NCBI RefSeq assembly: GCF_001038625.1
Contig: NZ_CP011803.1
Span: forward strand, 3,968,001 to 4,032,000
Source of the DNA: Clostridium carboxidivorans P7
GTDB taxonomy: Bacteria; Bacillota; Clostridia; Clostridiales; Clostridiaceae
Direction of reading: 5' to 3'
Length of the DNA: 64,000 bases
Shown here: one piece after another, positions 8,979-17,569 of the stretch
How positions within the stretch are numbered: position 1 is the stretch's first letter
Layout: every line of letters starts with the position of its first letter
Program-made: the position numbers and the translations under genes
Notes under the pieces: model-generated
Databases searched by the model: none
What the model saw: only the letters and a program-made list of their open reading frames with translations
Told to the model about the DNA's origin: nothing

Positions 8979-10565
8979 CTAAATTTCTTCAATTTTACAT
9001 CTATGTTCTTTACTTTTTGAATCATAACATATTGCCACTGCTAATACTTTTTTACCCTCATCTTCTCTTCTAAACTTTTCTACATATTCCTTTTTTCTAA
9101 TTTGATCTATTGCTGCTTCTGGTAATTCATCTTTCTTGAGTTCAACTATGAAAGGAATATCTTTTTTTCTTCTTGGATGAAAAGTAAAATCTGCATAGCC
9201 TTTTCCTGTTTTCTCCTCACGTTCTACTCTATAGATATCTCTAGCTGAAATGTATGCTAAAGTTAAAACACATGAAAGGCTATTTTCGTCATTATATTGA
9301 AGTATTGGTATTTCTGAGTTATGAATATCATGCAATATTGCTTCAACAGTTTTTGTGTCACCTTTAACTGTTGCTTTTAGCATTTTCTTTGAATTTTCTA
9401 TTATCTCTGAAACATATCCAAAAGATTTATCTCCTAAAGCCTTTTCAAATTCCTTCATAAGTTCTTTATTAGGAATCTTTAAGTATCCATCATGATACGA
9501 TAAAAATCCAAGCACTATCATAGCAGAATATATTTCTTCTTTATTTCTCGGTACTCCTTGACCTGCTCTAAAATCTTCATCAATAGTTATATCAATCTCT
9601 TCCCCTGTAACCATTTCTATAACATCATCTCTAATTTCTAATATGTTATATTTAAGATATTCTGCAACTTCATCCATGGCTCCAGTATTAGTCCAATAAC
9701 TTTCGCAGTAATTATTTTGAAGTGCTTTTACTACAGACCTTGGATTATATACTTTAATTCCTTTTGCCGTTAAATATCCATTGTACCAACTTTCTAATTC
9801 TTTAAAACTAATATTTTTATTTTTGTTGCAAAGTTTTATAACTTCATCTTCTGTAAATCCAAAATACTCATCAAAAGTTCTATCTTTTAAAAAAGTAAAC
9901 TCATCAAACATATTAAGTGCTGAACCACTGGAATATTTCTTTATAGGAAGAACACCTGTCATATATGCTAAAGATACATAAGATTGATCCTTTAAAAGAT
10001 TTCTTAAAAATTCCAAAAAGTCATTCTGATTTTCTTCAAAAAGATTATTAGAGAAAATATAGTCCCACTCATCAAATATAAAAATAAATTTATCTTTAGT
10101 ATCATATAACATTGAAGATAAATTAAAATATTCATCCGGGATAATATGGGGATACTTTTGGGCTATATCTTTTTTTATAGTGTCTCTTATCATCTTAATA
10201 TAATCATCATAAGTATTCCCGTTTTCAGATATTGCGTTAAAAGATATGCTAATTACATTATACTTATTTAAATGTTCCATATAAGTAGCAGCATTACTTA
10301 TGTTAAGATTATCAAATACTTCTTTTGAATCTACTGCTTTAGAATAATAAGCTCCTATCATGTCAACAGCACTGGATTTTCCAAAACGTCTTGGTCTTGT
10401 TACACATATATATTTACTTTTTGTAGATATTCTTTGGTTAAGCAATGTTATCATAGAAGATTTATCTACAAAATACTCTTCATTTACAAGTTCCCTATAA
10501 TTTTCAAATGGTTTATTAGTATTTAAATATATAGACAAAGTATCATCTCCCCTTACATTACTCAT
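8979..10565 (-). CDS. AAA-ATPase-like / PD-(D/E)XK nuclease-like fusion (AAA-ATPase_like plus DUF1703)
   Basis: A 528-aa protein of a family common in clostridia and Bacteroides. The N-terminal part has the family start (KPFENYRELVNEEYFVDKSS) and a P-loop-like TRPRRFGKSSAV near residue 58; a Walker-B-like FIFDEWDYIF follows near 160. The C-terminal domain carries a PD-(D/E)XK pattern, with an Asp in GYADFTFHP and the IVELKKDE element near residue 475. Members are thought to be DNA-acting ATPase-nucleases of mobile or defence character, but no reaction is established. It is bracketed by direct repeats and interrupts an otherwise redox-related region, which suggests insertion. The ribosome site is weak (AGGTG, long spacing). 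Confidence 0.85.
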   Translation of the reverse strand: MSNVRGDDTLSIYLNTNKPFENYRELVNEEYFVDKSSMITLLNQRISTKSKYICVTRPRRFGKSSAVDMIGAYYSKAVDSKEVFDNLNISNAATYMEHLNKYNVISISFNAISENGNTYDDYIKMIRDTIKKDIAQKYPHIIPDEYFNLSSMLYDTKDKFIFIFDEWDYIFSNNLFEENQNDFLEFLRNLLKDQSYVSLAYMTGVLPIKKYSSGSALNMFDEFTFLKDRTFDEYFGFTEDEVIKLCNKNKNISFKELESWYNGYLTAKGIKVYNPRSVVKALQNNYCESYWTNTGAMDEVAEYLKYNILEIRDDVIEMVTGEEIDITIDEDFRAGQGVPRNKEEIYSAMIVLGFLSYHDGYLKIPNKELMKEFEKALGDKSFGYVSEIIENSKKMLKATVKGDTKTVEAILHDIHNSEIPILQYNDENSLSCVLTLAYISARDIYRVEREEKTGKGYADFTFHPRRKKDIPFIVELKKDELPEAAIDQIRKKEYVEKFRREDEGKKVLAVAICYDSKSKEHRCKIEEI

Positions 10566-10786
10566 TTTCTTTGCTGCACCTAATAACTAAAATAATTATA
10601 ACACAAGCCAATATATTCTTTAACCATCATTGCCTTTTTATTTCCTATTTAATCAAATTATCCTGTTTTTAATATCTTAATGTAAATTCAAATATGGCGT
10701 ACTCTAATTATTCCAACAAAATTTCAAGTTGGATAAAAAAATATAGATTAACAATTACTGCTGCTAAAAAAGTTAATGTACATCAT

Positions 10787-10870
10787 GTTACTTGTAGCTC
10801 TTGGAAAAAAATAAGCAAAAAAAATTGGAAACACTAGGAGTTTAGCTCACTAGTGTTTCTAATTTTTTAA
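10787..10870. repeat. Direct repeat, right copy, with terminator hairpin
   Basis: This is the counterpart of 8871-8968, with an 11-base deletion. Here the hairpin is better: GAAACACTAG and CTAGTGTTTC pair perfectly over 10 bases, with flanking A and T runs. The hairpin overlaps the 3' end of the small gene at 10842-11117. Confidence 0.7.
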
Positions 10871-11117
10871 AGTCTTTTACAGCTTGTCTATATATTATTT
10901 CTTCTGCCACCACTAATTGCAAATTTATAATTTCTTCATAATTACAAATCAGATGTTCACTCTCCTTGCCAAGCTTCTTTTTTATTTCATCAAATAAATA
11001 GTTTAGCTGCTCTTGGCATTCACAATATTTTTTATCTTTAGTAATAATATTATCGCCAACATCCTGAACTCTACCCTTAACCATACAATTATACACTTCA
11101 TTAATATCTTTTAACAT
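10842..11117 (-). CDS. Small acidic helical protein, DUF6809-like
   Basis: A 91-aa soluble, mostly helical protein with an AAGGGGGT ribosome site. The layout (YNCMVKGRV near the start, a central KKLGKESEHLICNYEEI helix, and an ending FKKLETL) resembles the small DUF6809 proteins that occur in clostridial phages and integrative elements, but the match is from memory and weak. The gene's last codons lie inside the repeat/terminator at 10787-10870. It is the outermost gene of the replication-module side of the island. No function can be assigned. Confidence 0.55.
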   Translation of the reverse strand: MLKDINEVYNCMVKGRVQDVGDNIITKDKKYCECQEQLNYLFDEIKKKLGKESEHLICNYEEIINLQLVVAEEIIYRQAVKDFKKLETLVS

Positions 11118-11761
11118 TTTAATTTTACCCCCTTCAGTAATATTATTTTTTTAACTGCTTCAATGTTATCACGTTTTAGAAAAACTTTTTTCCAATATTC
11201 TTCCCGATTTCTTCCTTATTTCTTTCATTACCATAAAGCCTTGATTTTACTAAGGTTAGTTTGAAAAAATTATTATTTCCTACCTTTACCTAAGTAAATT
11301 TTTCTAGCACTAGTCCCGTGATGAACCGTCTTTTTAACATACTGATACATTTGTAGTTACCAAATATATAATTTAATTTCTTACATAATTGATCAATAGA
11401 TAAGAATATAATTTTGTGCTATTTATTGCAATTTACCCTAATTTATATTCAAATAAAATACGACAAAATAAACATTGATTTTACAAGGCTTTTTAAATCT
11501 GTTTTGATTTTTGTCTCATTTGTCTAACATATTTAGAGATTTATATTTTATATCTATTTTTCAACATACAATTAACCAATTAGTAAATATATTCAAAATA
11601 ACTTATTATAGAAAAAAACTAAAAATTTAATTTTGCTGAAAGTGTGAGACAAATAAGACAAAAATCAAAAGTGTCTATATTGTTAATGTTTATTTTGTCT
11701 CACTTTGTTTGGGCGCAAGTTAAACAAAGTGAGACAAAATACAATAAAAACATTTTGAAAT
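11118..11761. other. Non-coding stretch with nested inverted repeats (candidate origin or operator region)
   Basis: No intact gene was found. The part nearest 11118-11340 contains a possible decayed frame on the minus strand with one internal stop. From 11500 to 11740 the DNA is built around a GAGACAAA-type word. AGACAAAT-A/G-AGACAAAAATCAAAA occurs in both orientations (about 11502-11525 and 11646-11670, one mismatch), and the perfect 19-base arms of 11692-11740 follow. The position behind a primase/DUF3987 pair makes a replication origin or a regulatory site plausible. Confidence 0.5.
11692..11740. repeat. Perfect inverted repeat, 19-base arms
   Basis: Arm ATTTTGTCTCACTTTGTTT (11692-11710) and its exact reverse complement (11722-11740) flank an 11-base loop rich in GC for this region. 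It follows the stop of the DUF3987 gene by 21 bases, so it may act as a terminator, but the arms are made of the same GAGACAAA word that recurs upstream. Confidence 0.75.
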
Positions 11762-13357
11762 TTATTTTTTGTCATTTAAGTATGCAGGGTTAACTATATA
11801 TTTATTTTGTGGCTTTCTCCCTCTACTGCTGTGTATAACAGTTTTTTCCTCTTCAATTATAAAGTTATTTTCTATCAATAATTCTAGTGCTAATTCAACG
11901 TCCTTAACAGATCTAAACTTTGTTCGATTTCCTTTCTGAATATCTCTTTTGGTGAATTCACTTAATCCTTTCTTTTTAATAAATTTAAGAATAAGCTTTG
12001 CATCTTTTGTTTTTTTATCCATTCCAATCATTCCAAATGCAGCTTTACTGTGCTCAATAAAATACTTTCCTATATCAACTGCTTTATTAAAATTTTTCTC
12101 TGAAACCTCTGCATCCCATGAATTATATATACCAACTAGTTCGCAACAATGTAGTATACCTGCAATTCTCAATACTGCTCCATGAAGTTTTCCCGCCCAA
12201 TCCTTTACTACTTCTAAATCATCAATCAGTCTTGGCTCTAACATTTGGGCAAATTGAACTGACTTTATTTTAGCTGCTTCTGATAAATGTAATATGCGAG
12301 TTTCTTGTTGCTGTTCTTCTTCTAATGACTGACCTGATTCCAATAAAAGTTTAATATTTGTAAAATATGTTTCTTTTATATCCTCTGGAATTGGGTTAGA
12401 ATTTATATTTCTACTTCCAACTTTACTTTGAGGAATACTAAATAGAAATCTCGCTGTTAATCCTTTGCCTCTAAAATTTTCATTGTCCATTACCTTTCTC
12501 AATACTTCTGGCTGTATTGCAAGTCCAATAGTTAAAGCTGGTTCTTCAACATGATCTGCTCCTCTTACAACTCTATCAACTCGCAGCATATCTCCACTGT
12601 GTCCTTTTAAAAATACTCCTGTATTGCTGGTATTATTTTGTGAATACCTTCCAGCCATTATTTCAAAAATGTCACCTTCTGCTGACATAATGGCCAACTT
12701 ACCATCATTTTCACTTAATAAATTTGTTATTTTTTCTGGTGAAACATCATCCGCTAGTAGTCTTAATGGTTTCTTGTCCACAAATTCTTCAAGTTCTTTA
12801 GCTTTTTGCCTCGCTTGTTCCTCCAGTTCAATCTGATTTGTTTTATCACTTTTCTTAGGCGCCGATGCTGCTTTTTTTAAATTCTGCAACTCATTTTTAA
12901 GAATTTCCTTTTCAATCTGATTTGCAGCAATTTCTGGTTTTAATTTTTTGTTCACTTCTGCTTCATGTTTTAGTAAAGGCTTAGTCATGTGTGAAAATAC
13001 AGCAGATTTTCTTTCAGCTGGATTCATTACTGCAACAGTGTATAAATTCAAAGGCTCCTCCCACCCTAACTTTCCTTCAATTTTAAATTTTTTAGATAAA
13101 ATTGATGCAACTACTGCTAGTCCAATAACAGCAGCTAAATCTGCTGGTGTCTGTGTATCCTCTGCTACTGCTTTAACATAGTTTTCCATCCATTCTGGAA
13201 AGCATCCTGATGGAAAACTTGGAAGTACGCATTCATCTAAATCAATTATTTCCTGTTGTTCAGATTGATATTTTGTTAAAGGGATTAATCCTTTTTGCTT
13301 TTGTTTTTCTTCTTTATATTTGTCAATTATATTTCTGTCTTCAACACTAATTGCCAT
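11762..13357 (-). CDS. DUF3987 family replication-associated protein
   Basis: A 531-aa DUF3987 protein. These proteins have a RecA/helicase-like fold and occur with primase domains in plasmids, phages and integrative elements. In this copy the segment expected to hold the P-loop reads AVMNPAERKSAV at residues 109-120, a degenerate form typical of the family. A charged coiled-coil stretch covers residues 125-175, and a winged-helix-like C-terminus begins around 455. The start follows AAGGAGAT and lies inside the end of the CHC2 gene (31-base overlap), showing translational coupling to the primase-like partner. Confidence 0.8.
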   Translation of the reverse strand: MAISVEDRNIIDKYKEEKQKQKGLIPLTKYQSEQQEIIDLDECVLPSFPSGCFPEWMENYVKAVAEDTQTPADLAAVIGLAVVASILSKKFKIEGKLGWEEPLNLYTVAVMNPAERKSAVFSHMTKPLLKHEAEVNKKLKPEIAANQIEKEILKNELQNLKKAASAPKKSDKTNQIELEEQARQKAKELEEFVDKKPLRLLADDVSPEKITNLLSENDGKLAIMSAEGDIFEIMAGRYSQNNTSNTGVFLKGHSGDMLRVDRVVRGADHVEEPALTIGLAIQPEVLRKVMDNENFRGKGLTARFLFSIPQSKVGSRNINSNPIPEDIKETYFTNIKLLLESGQSLEEEQQQETRILHLSEAAKIKSVQFAQMLEPRLIDDLEVVKDWAGKLHGAVLRIAGILHCCELVGIYNSWDAEVSEKNFNKAVDIGKYFIEHSKAAFGMIGMDKKTKDAKLILKFIKKKGLSEFTKRDIQKGNRTKFRSVKDVELALELLIENNFIIEEEKTVIHSSRGRKPQNKYIVNPAYLNDKK

Positions 13358-13944
13358 ACTTTTACCATCTCCTTAGCTTCTACATAACTTTTTAAATAGT
13401 CTTCTCTGCTATAGCAATTTAACAAACAATCTAGTAAATAGCTTGCATATAATTCATCGTCAATAATATTTGAAATTTCTTCCAATTCCTCTATATTATC
13501 AGTTTTATCTATTAAATTTTTCATTATGTTTCTTATAGAACATAACTCATTATAAGTTCTGTCTATATCTAACTCTATAAAATTTAAAGCTTCTTTTTCT
13601 GTCTTCTTTTTAATAAAATCAATCTTTACTTTCTTAGATAACTTTTTATTCTCCTGCTTTAAACCTAAATCTGATGCTAATAGCTTTATAGAATCTTTAT
13701 TGCTTATACCATTACTAAAAGCATATAAAGTTATAACATCACCACCAGTTGCACAACTTCCAAAACAATGCCACGTATTATTAATAGTATCTACAAGAAA
13801 ACTTCCAGTTTTCTCATGGTGAAATGGACATAATATATTGCCTTTTTTACCTCTAAGCTTTGATAAATCGGCTGTTGTGTATTTCTGCAATGCTGTTAAA
13901 ATGTCTAAGTTATCTTTTATTTGTTCTACTAATTGCAAATACAA
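13327..13944 (-). CDS. CHC2 zinc-finger (DnaG-type primase) domain protein
   Basis: A 205-aa protein whose N-terminal third is a DnaG-type CHC2 zinc finger: Cys39 and His42 in CPFHHEK, then Cys60 and Cys64 in WHCFGSCATGGD. This domain binds the template strand for primer synthesis. The TOPRIM catalytic domain is absent, so it probably works together with DUF3987, with which it overlaps by 31 bases. The C-terminal half is charged and helical. The start is a TTG; the codon at 13944 and another TTG at 13938 both lie behind AAGGA and cannot be distinguished. The pair forms the replication module of a mobile element. Confidence 0.85.
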   Translation of the reverse strand: MYLQLVEQIKDNLDILTALQKYTTADLSKLRGKKGNILCPFHHEKTGSFLVDTINNTWHCFGSCATGGDVITLYAFSNGISNKDSIKLLASDLGLKQENKKLSKKVKIDFIKKKTEKEALNFIELDIDRTYNELCSIRNIMKNLIDKTDNIEELEEISNIIDDELYASYLLDCLLNCYSREDYLKSYVEAKEMVKVWQLVLKTEI

Positions 13945-14751
13945 ATCCTTCTTTCATTTTTAATAGCAGATGTACTTTACATGTAGCTTATCCAACTACT
14001 AAATATATTTTTTAATCATTGTTAAAAATAGAAAATATGTTTACCAAATTGTTAACTGTTTCCATTTAAAGCCACACATTATCACCTCTTTTTTGAATAA
14101 ATTGTTCGTTTAAGTGTATTATAATTTATTTAAACAGCTTATTTTTTCTATATTCTTCCGTAATTCTTCCATGTTTATCAAACTACATATTAGTAGAACC
14201 AGAAATACTTCCATGACTGAAAAGCAAAAATCATAATCAAACCTACACCATACAAATCTAAGATATTTCCCCTTATATTTATTAAAATATTGCTTTATAA
14301 CTTACAAAATAGAGTATACTACTTCCTTTTATAGATTTTTTTCTAAATTATTCCTTATTTATTCCATATTCAAAATCGCACTTAGAAGATATAATAAAAT
14401 CTCAATAAGAATATTTTTTATATCAAAACTTAACAATTATATACTTATTCAAAAAATTAAAAAAGAGCATTTCTGCTCTTAATTTTGTACAATCTTTTTG
14501 TTTTGATTGTTTCTTTTAAACTAGATATATTTTTATCTTTCTACATGGGCAGTATCTTGTAATTTGAAATTAAAATATCTTAATGAAAATTTAAATAACT
14601 TATCTTAACCTTTTATTTTCAAGGGTTAAAGGAAATTAATTTTTTTATTATAGTTTCATAAATTATCTTAACTTTTATCACTTGTCTACTCATTGGTAGC
14701 AAATTCGTAGTATACTACCAAATTTAAACTTTGCTAAAACTCTTAATCTTA
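13945..14751. other. Intergenic region between GTPase operon and replication module
   Basis: No real gene was found in about 800 bases. A 12-codon frame (14041-14079, minus) has a good AGAGGTGATA ribosome site and an upstream TATAAT, so a leader peptide for the primase operon is possible. A hairpin AAGAGCA-TTTC-TGCTCTT at about 14464-14482 with flanking A and T runs is a likely terminator. The rest is AT-rich without visible structure. Confidence 0.5.
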
Positions 14752-15696
14752 TTATATATCGAATAATCCTCCAATGAATCCTAAAACAGCTCCAACCCCA
14801 GCACCAACAATTGGTCCAATTACTGGTACTAGTGTTCCAACAGTTGCACCAGCAAGTGCACCTTTAGCCGCAAAATCTAATGCACTAGTCAATGAGCCCT
14901 TCATTTGATTTTGTATTTCATAATTATAATTCATAAGATTATCATTGTTTTTCCAAACTTCTGGATTTTTATTAATTTTATCAACGTATATAATTCTTTT
15001 TTCATCTGGTGTAGATTTAATTATATAACATAACAACTTTGAAATATTATATTTATATAGTGCAGAGTAATAAATTGGTTTAATTTCAACACCTGTAGAC
15101 TCATATATTCGTTTTTTAACAGATTCAACTTTTTCATCTAAAAATTGTATCAAATCTTCTTTAGGAATATTTAAATTATTATCCCATCCTCGCCCTTTCA
15201 TAGCCATATCACATTGATTTATAGCGACTAAAATTCTATTTTTATCCGAAATGTTAGGTATAATAACCTCATTTATAAGTTCAAAGGAAGTCCTCATGTC
15301 TTTAGCAGAACCATCAACAACAACTAATACTAAATCTACCAATGCTTTACCACTATCATCTTTTTTATTAAGTAACTCAACAATATTTTTAGCATAGTAC
15401 TTGTCTTGTTCTGGACTATCTCCTAATCCCGGGGTATCCCATAAGATAATATTGTCTAATTCATACTTTTTAATTGTCATAGTTTCAGGATCTACACCTT
15501 GTCCAACTTGTGCTACTTCCTCATTAAATAATGCATTTATAGTTGAACTTTTACCACTTCCTGTTGCTCCTGTGATCATGATATTGAGTTTATTTTTTTC
15601 TAATTCATTAATTTTTTGTTCAATAGCTTGTTTAGTTTCTTCATCTAAATTAACTTTGTTCAATTCATTTTTAACTTTATCTAAAATACTTTCCAC
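14752..15696 (-). CDS. P-loop GTPase of the YfjP/HSR1-related group with glycine-zipper tail (GTPase C)
   Basis: A 314-aa GTPase. The G1 loop GATGSGKS is at residues 43-50, G3 DTPG at 87-90 and G4 NQCD at 160-163. The last 40 residues form a hydrophobic glycine-rich stretch (AAKGALAGATVG, then VIGPIVGAGVGAVLGFIGG) that resembles glycine-zipper membrane-inserting helices. A coiled coil precedes the G domain. It is the last gene of a three-GTPase operon; GTG start behind a long G-run, 17 bases after the preceding stop. The paralogous trio suggests a hetero-oligomer acting at the membrane. The biological role is unknown. Confidence 0.8.
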   Translation of the reverse strand: MESILDKVKNELNKVNLDEETKQAIEQKINELEKNKLNIMITGATGSGKSSTINALFNEEVAQVGQGVDPETMTIKKYELDNIILWDTPGLGDSPEQDKYYAKNIVELLNKKDDSGKALVDLVLVVVDGSAKDMRTSFELINEVIIPNISDKNRILVAINQCDMAMKGRGWDNNLNIPKEDLIQFLDEKVESVKKRIYESTGVEIKPIYYSALYKYNISKLLCYIIKSTPDEKRIIYVDKINKNPEVWKNNDNLMNYNYEIQNQMKGSLTSALDFAAKGALAGATVGTLVPVIGPIVGAGVGAVLGFIGGLFDI

Positions 15697-15713
15697 ATTA
15701 ACCCCCCCCTTTT

Positions 15714-16397
15714 CTACATTAAGTTTCTACGCCTTGTTGGCATATTTTCAATAATCGTATCAAATAGTTTTGTAATGTTGTAATTATATTCAGCTGAATA
15801 GTATATCGGTTTTATTATATCAACATTAGTAGCTTCTTTAACTCTTCTTTGTATGGATTCTGCTTGTTCATCTAAAAACTTTTTTAGTATGGGTTCAGGC
15901 TGGTTAGTTTTATTATTCCAATGTCTTCCTTTCATTGCGACATCAGCTTGATTAATCGCAACTAAAATTCTGTCCTTTTGAAAATTTGGCACAATAACAT
16001 TATTAAGCAAGTTATAGGTTGTTCCCATATCTCTATTGGCTCCTTCAATAATTACTAATACCAAATCAATCCATCCGTATGTAGTATTATCTAACACATA
16101 AGTCTTGTACAATAAATTTATTAACTTCTTGGAATGCATTCTATCCATATCAACTCCATCGCCTAAACCAGGTGTATCCCAAAACCTTACTAAATCACTA
16201 AGTGCATAACTATCTAACTCCATAGTTTCTGGGTCAACACCAGTCCCAACCTTAGCAACTTCTTTTTCAAATAAAGAATTTAATGTTGTTGATTTTCCTG
16301 CACCTGTTACACCTGTTACCATTACATCGAGTGGACGAAAACGAGCTATTTCTAATTTTTTTCTTATATCTTGAATTCTATAATCAACAAACATCAT
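15714..16397 (-). CDS. P-loop GTPase, short paralogue lacking the C-terminal tail (GTPase B)
   Basis: A 227-aa GTPase with G1 GVTGAGKS at residues 29-36, G3 DTPG at 74-77 and G4 NQAD at 149-152. It aligns along its whole length with its neighbours, including the shared GTGVDPETME switch segment and the AMKGRHW loop, but ends after the G domain and has no glycine-rich tail. The ATG lies directly behind the stop of GTPase A (TGATATG), so translation is coupled. It may be the soluble, regulatory member of the trio. Confidence 0.8.
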   Translation of the reverse strand: MMFVDYRIQDIRKKLEIARFRPLDVMVTGVTGAGKSTTLNSLFEKEVAKVGTGVDPETMELDSYALSDLVRFWDTPGLGDGVDMDRMHSKKLINLLYKTYVLDNTTYGWIDLVLVIIEGANRDMGTTYNLLNNVIVPNFQKDRILVAINQADVAMKGRHWNNKTNQPEPILKKFLDEQAESIQRRVKEATNVDIIKPIYYSAEYNYNITKLFDTIIENMPTRRRNLM

Positions 16398-16398
16398 A

Positions 16399-17415
16399 TC
16401 ACCAACTTGTTATAACATTCCAAACAGCTTTACCTACTCCAGCTACAGTTCCTATGATTCTACCAGCAGCCCTACCAATAGTTTCTCCTGTTTTACCAAA
16501 AATCTTTCCAATATCTTCACCCACATCTGCACCATCTGCTGCACACTCTGAAACTGTATCTGCAAAGCTTTGCTTAATTTCAGTTGAATAATCTTTTAAA
16601 TCATCACTATCCTTCCACATTTCATCTTTATCTGAAATATTATTTACATATGCTAATCGCTTTTCTTTTGGAGTATGTTGAATAATGAAATATAATAACT
16701 TAGATAAATTATAAGGACGTTGTTCTTCGCCTTGATCTTTGAAACCTGCTGAATAATAAATTGGAGTAATATCAACCCCTGTTCCTTCTTTTATTCTTTT
16801 TCTTACTGATTCAACTTTGTCATCCAAGAATTGAATTAACGTTGGCTCCGGTTTATTCTCTTCAAAATTCCAATATCGTCCTTTCATTGCAACATCACAC
16901 TGATTAATAGCTACAAGAATTCTATCTCTTTTATTTTTTTTATTTTCTCCAAGATTAGGAATTATAACTTGATTGATAAGTTCATATGATGTACCTAGAT
17001 CCCTTGTGCTTCCATCTAAAAGAACAAGAACTAAATCAATTAAAGCATTTCCGTGTTCGTCACACTCAGCTAATTTCTTTATAATATTTTTAGAATGTCT
17101 ATTATCTGCTTCTTTTCCATCTCCTAACCCTGGACTATCCCACAAAACTAAGTTATCAAGATCATATTTAGTAATTTCCATCGTTTCTGGATCCACACCA
17201 ACTCCAACTTTAGCAACTTGTGTATTAAATAATGCATTTATAGTTGAACTTTTACCACATCCTGTTGCCCCTGTAATCATTATATTAATTTTCTGTTCTT
17301 TTAATTTTAATATATTTTTTAGAATTTTTTGTTTTTCAATCTCTGGTAACTTAGATGAATATATATCTTCTTCCATCTCTTTAAAAATACTGTTTTTATT
17401 ATCTACTGACTCCAT
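16399..17415 (-). CDS. P-loop GTPase with C-terminal glycine-rich helix (GTPase A)
   Basis: A 338-aa GTPase and first gene of the operon. G1 GATGCGKS is at residues 49-56, G3 reads DSPG (93-96) where its neighbours have DTPG, and G4 NQCD is at 171-174. The C-terminal 50 residues hold a repeated small-residue helix (DVGEDIGKIFGKTGETIGRA, then GRIIGTVAGVGKAVW), more polar than that of GTPase C. The start follows AAGGAAGGTG. The divergent gene across a 150-base spacer encodes a radical SAM protein. The three GTPases resemble bacterial YfjP/YeeP-type prophage GTPases and, distantly, eukaryotic GIMAP/AIG1 immunity GTPases. Confidence 0.8.
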   Translation of the reverse strand: MESVDNKNSIFKEMEEDIYSSKLPEIEKQKILKNILKLKEQKINIMITGATGCGKSSTINALFNTQVAKVGVGVDPETMEITKYDLDNLVLWDSPGLGDGKEADNRHSKNIIKKLAECDEHGNALIDLVLVLLDGSTRDLGTSYELINQVIIPNLGENKKNKRDRILVAINQCDVAMKGRYWNFEENKPEPTLIQFLDDKVESVRKRIKEGTGVDITPIYYSAGFKDQGEEQRPYNLSKLLYFIIQHTPKEKRLAYVNNISDKDEMWKDSDDLKDYSTEIKQSFADTVSECAADGADVGEDIGKIFGKTGETIGRAAGRIIGTVAGVGKAVWNVITSW

Positions 17416-17569
17416 ATTAAAACACCTTCCTTGTTAGTATATATTTAGATGAAAATTAGTAATTTACTCTATACTAATGTCCATAAAATTATTGCATTAA
17501 AATTTATTTTTAAATGTTATAATGACATTAATGATTAAATCATTAGCTAGGAGGAATAACTCAATAATT

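Noticed and set aside
14041..14079. 12-aa leader peptide before the primase gene as a confirmed gene
   Set aside because: The ribosome site and TATAAT look good, but the frame is too short to support a call without expression data; it is mentioned only in the intergenic entry.
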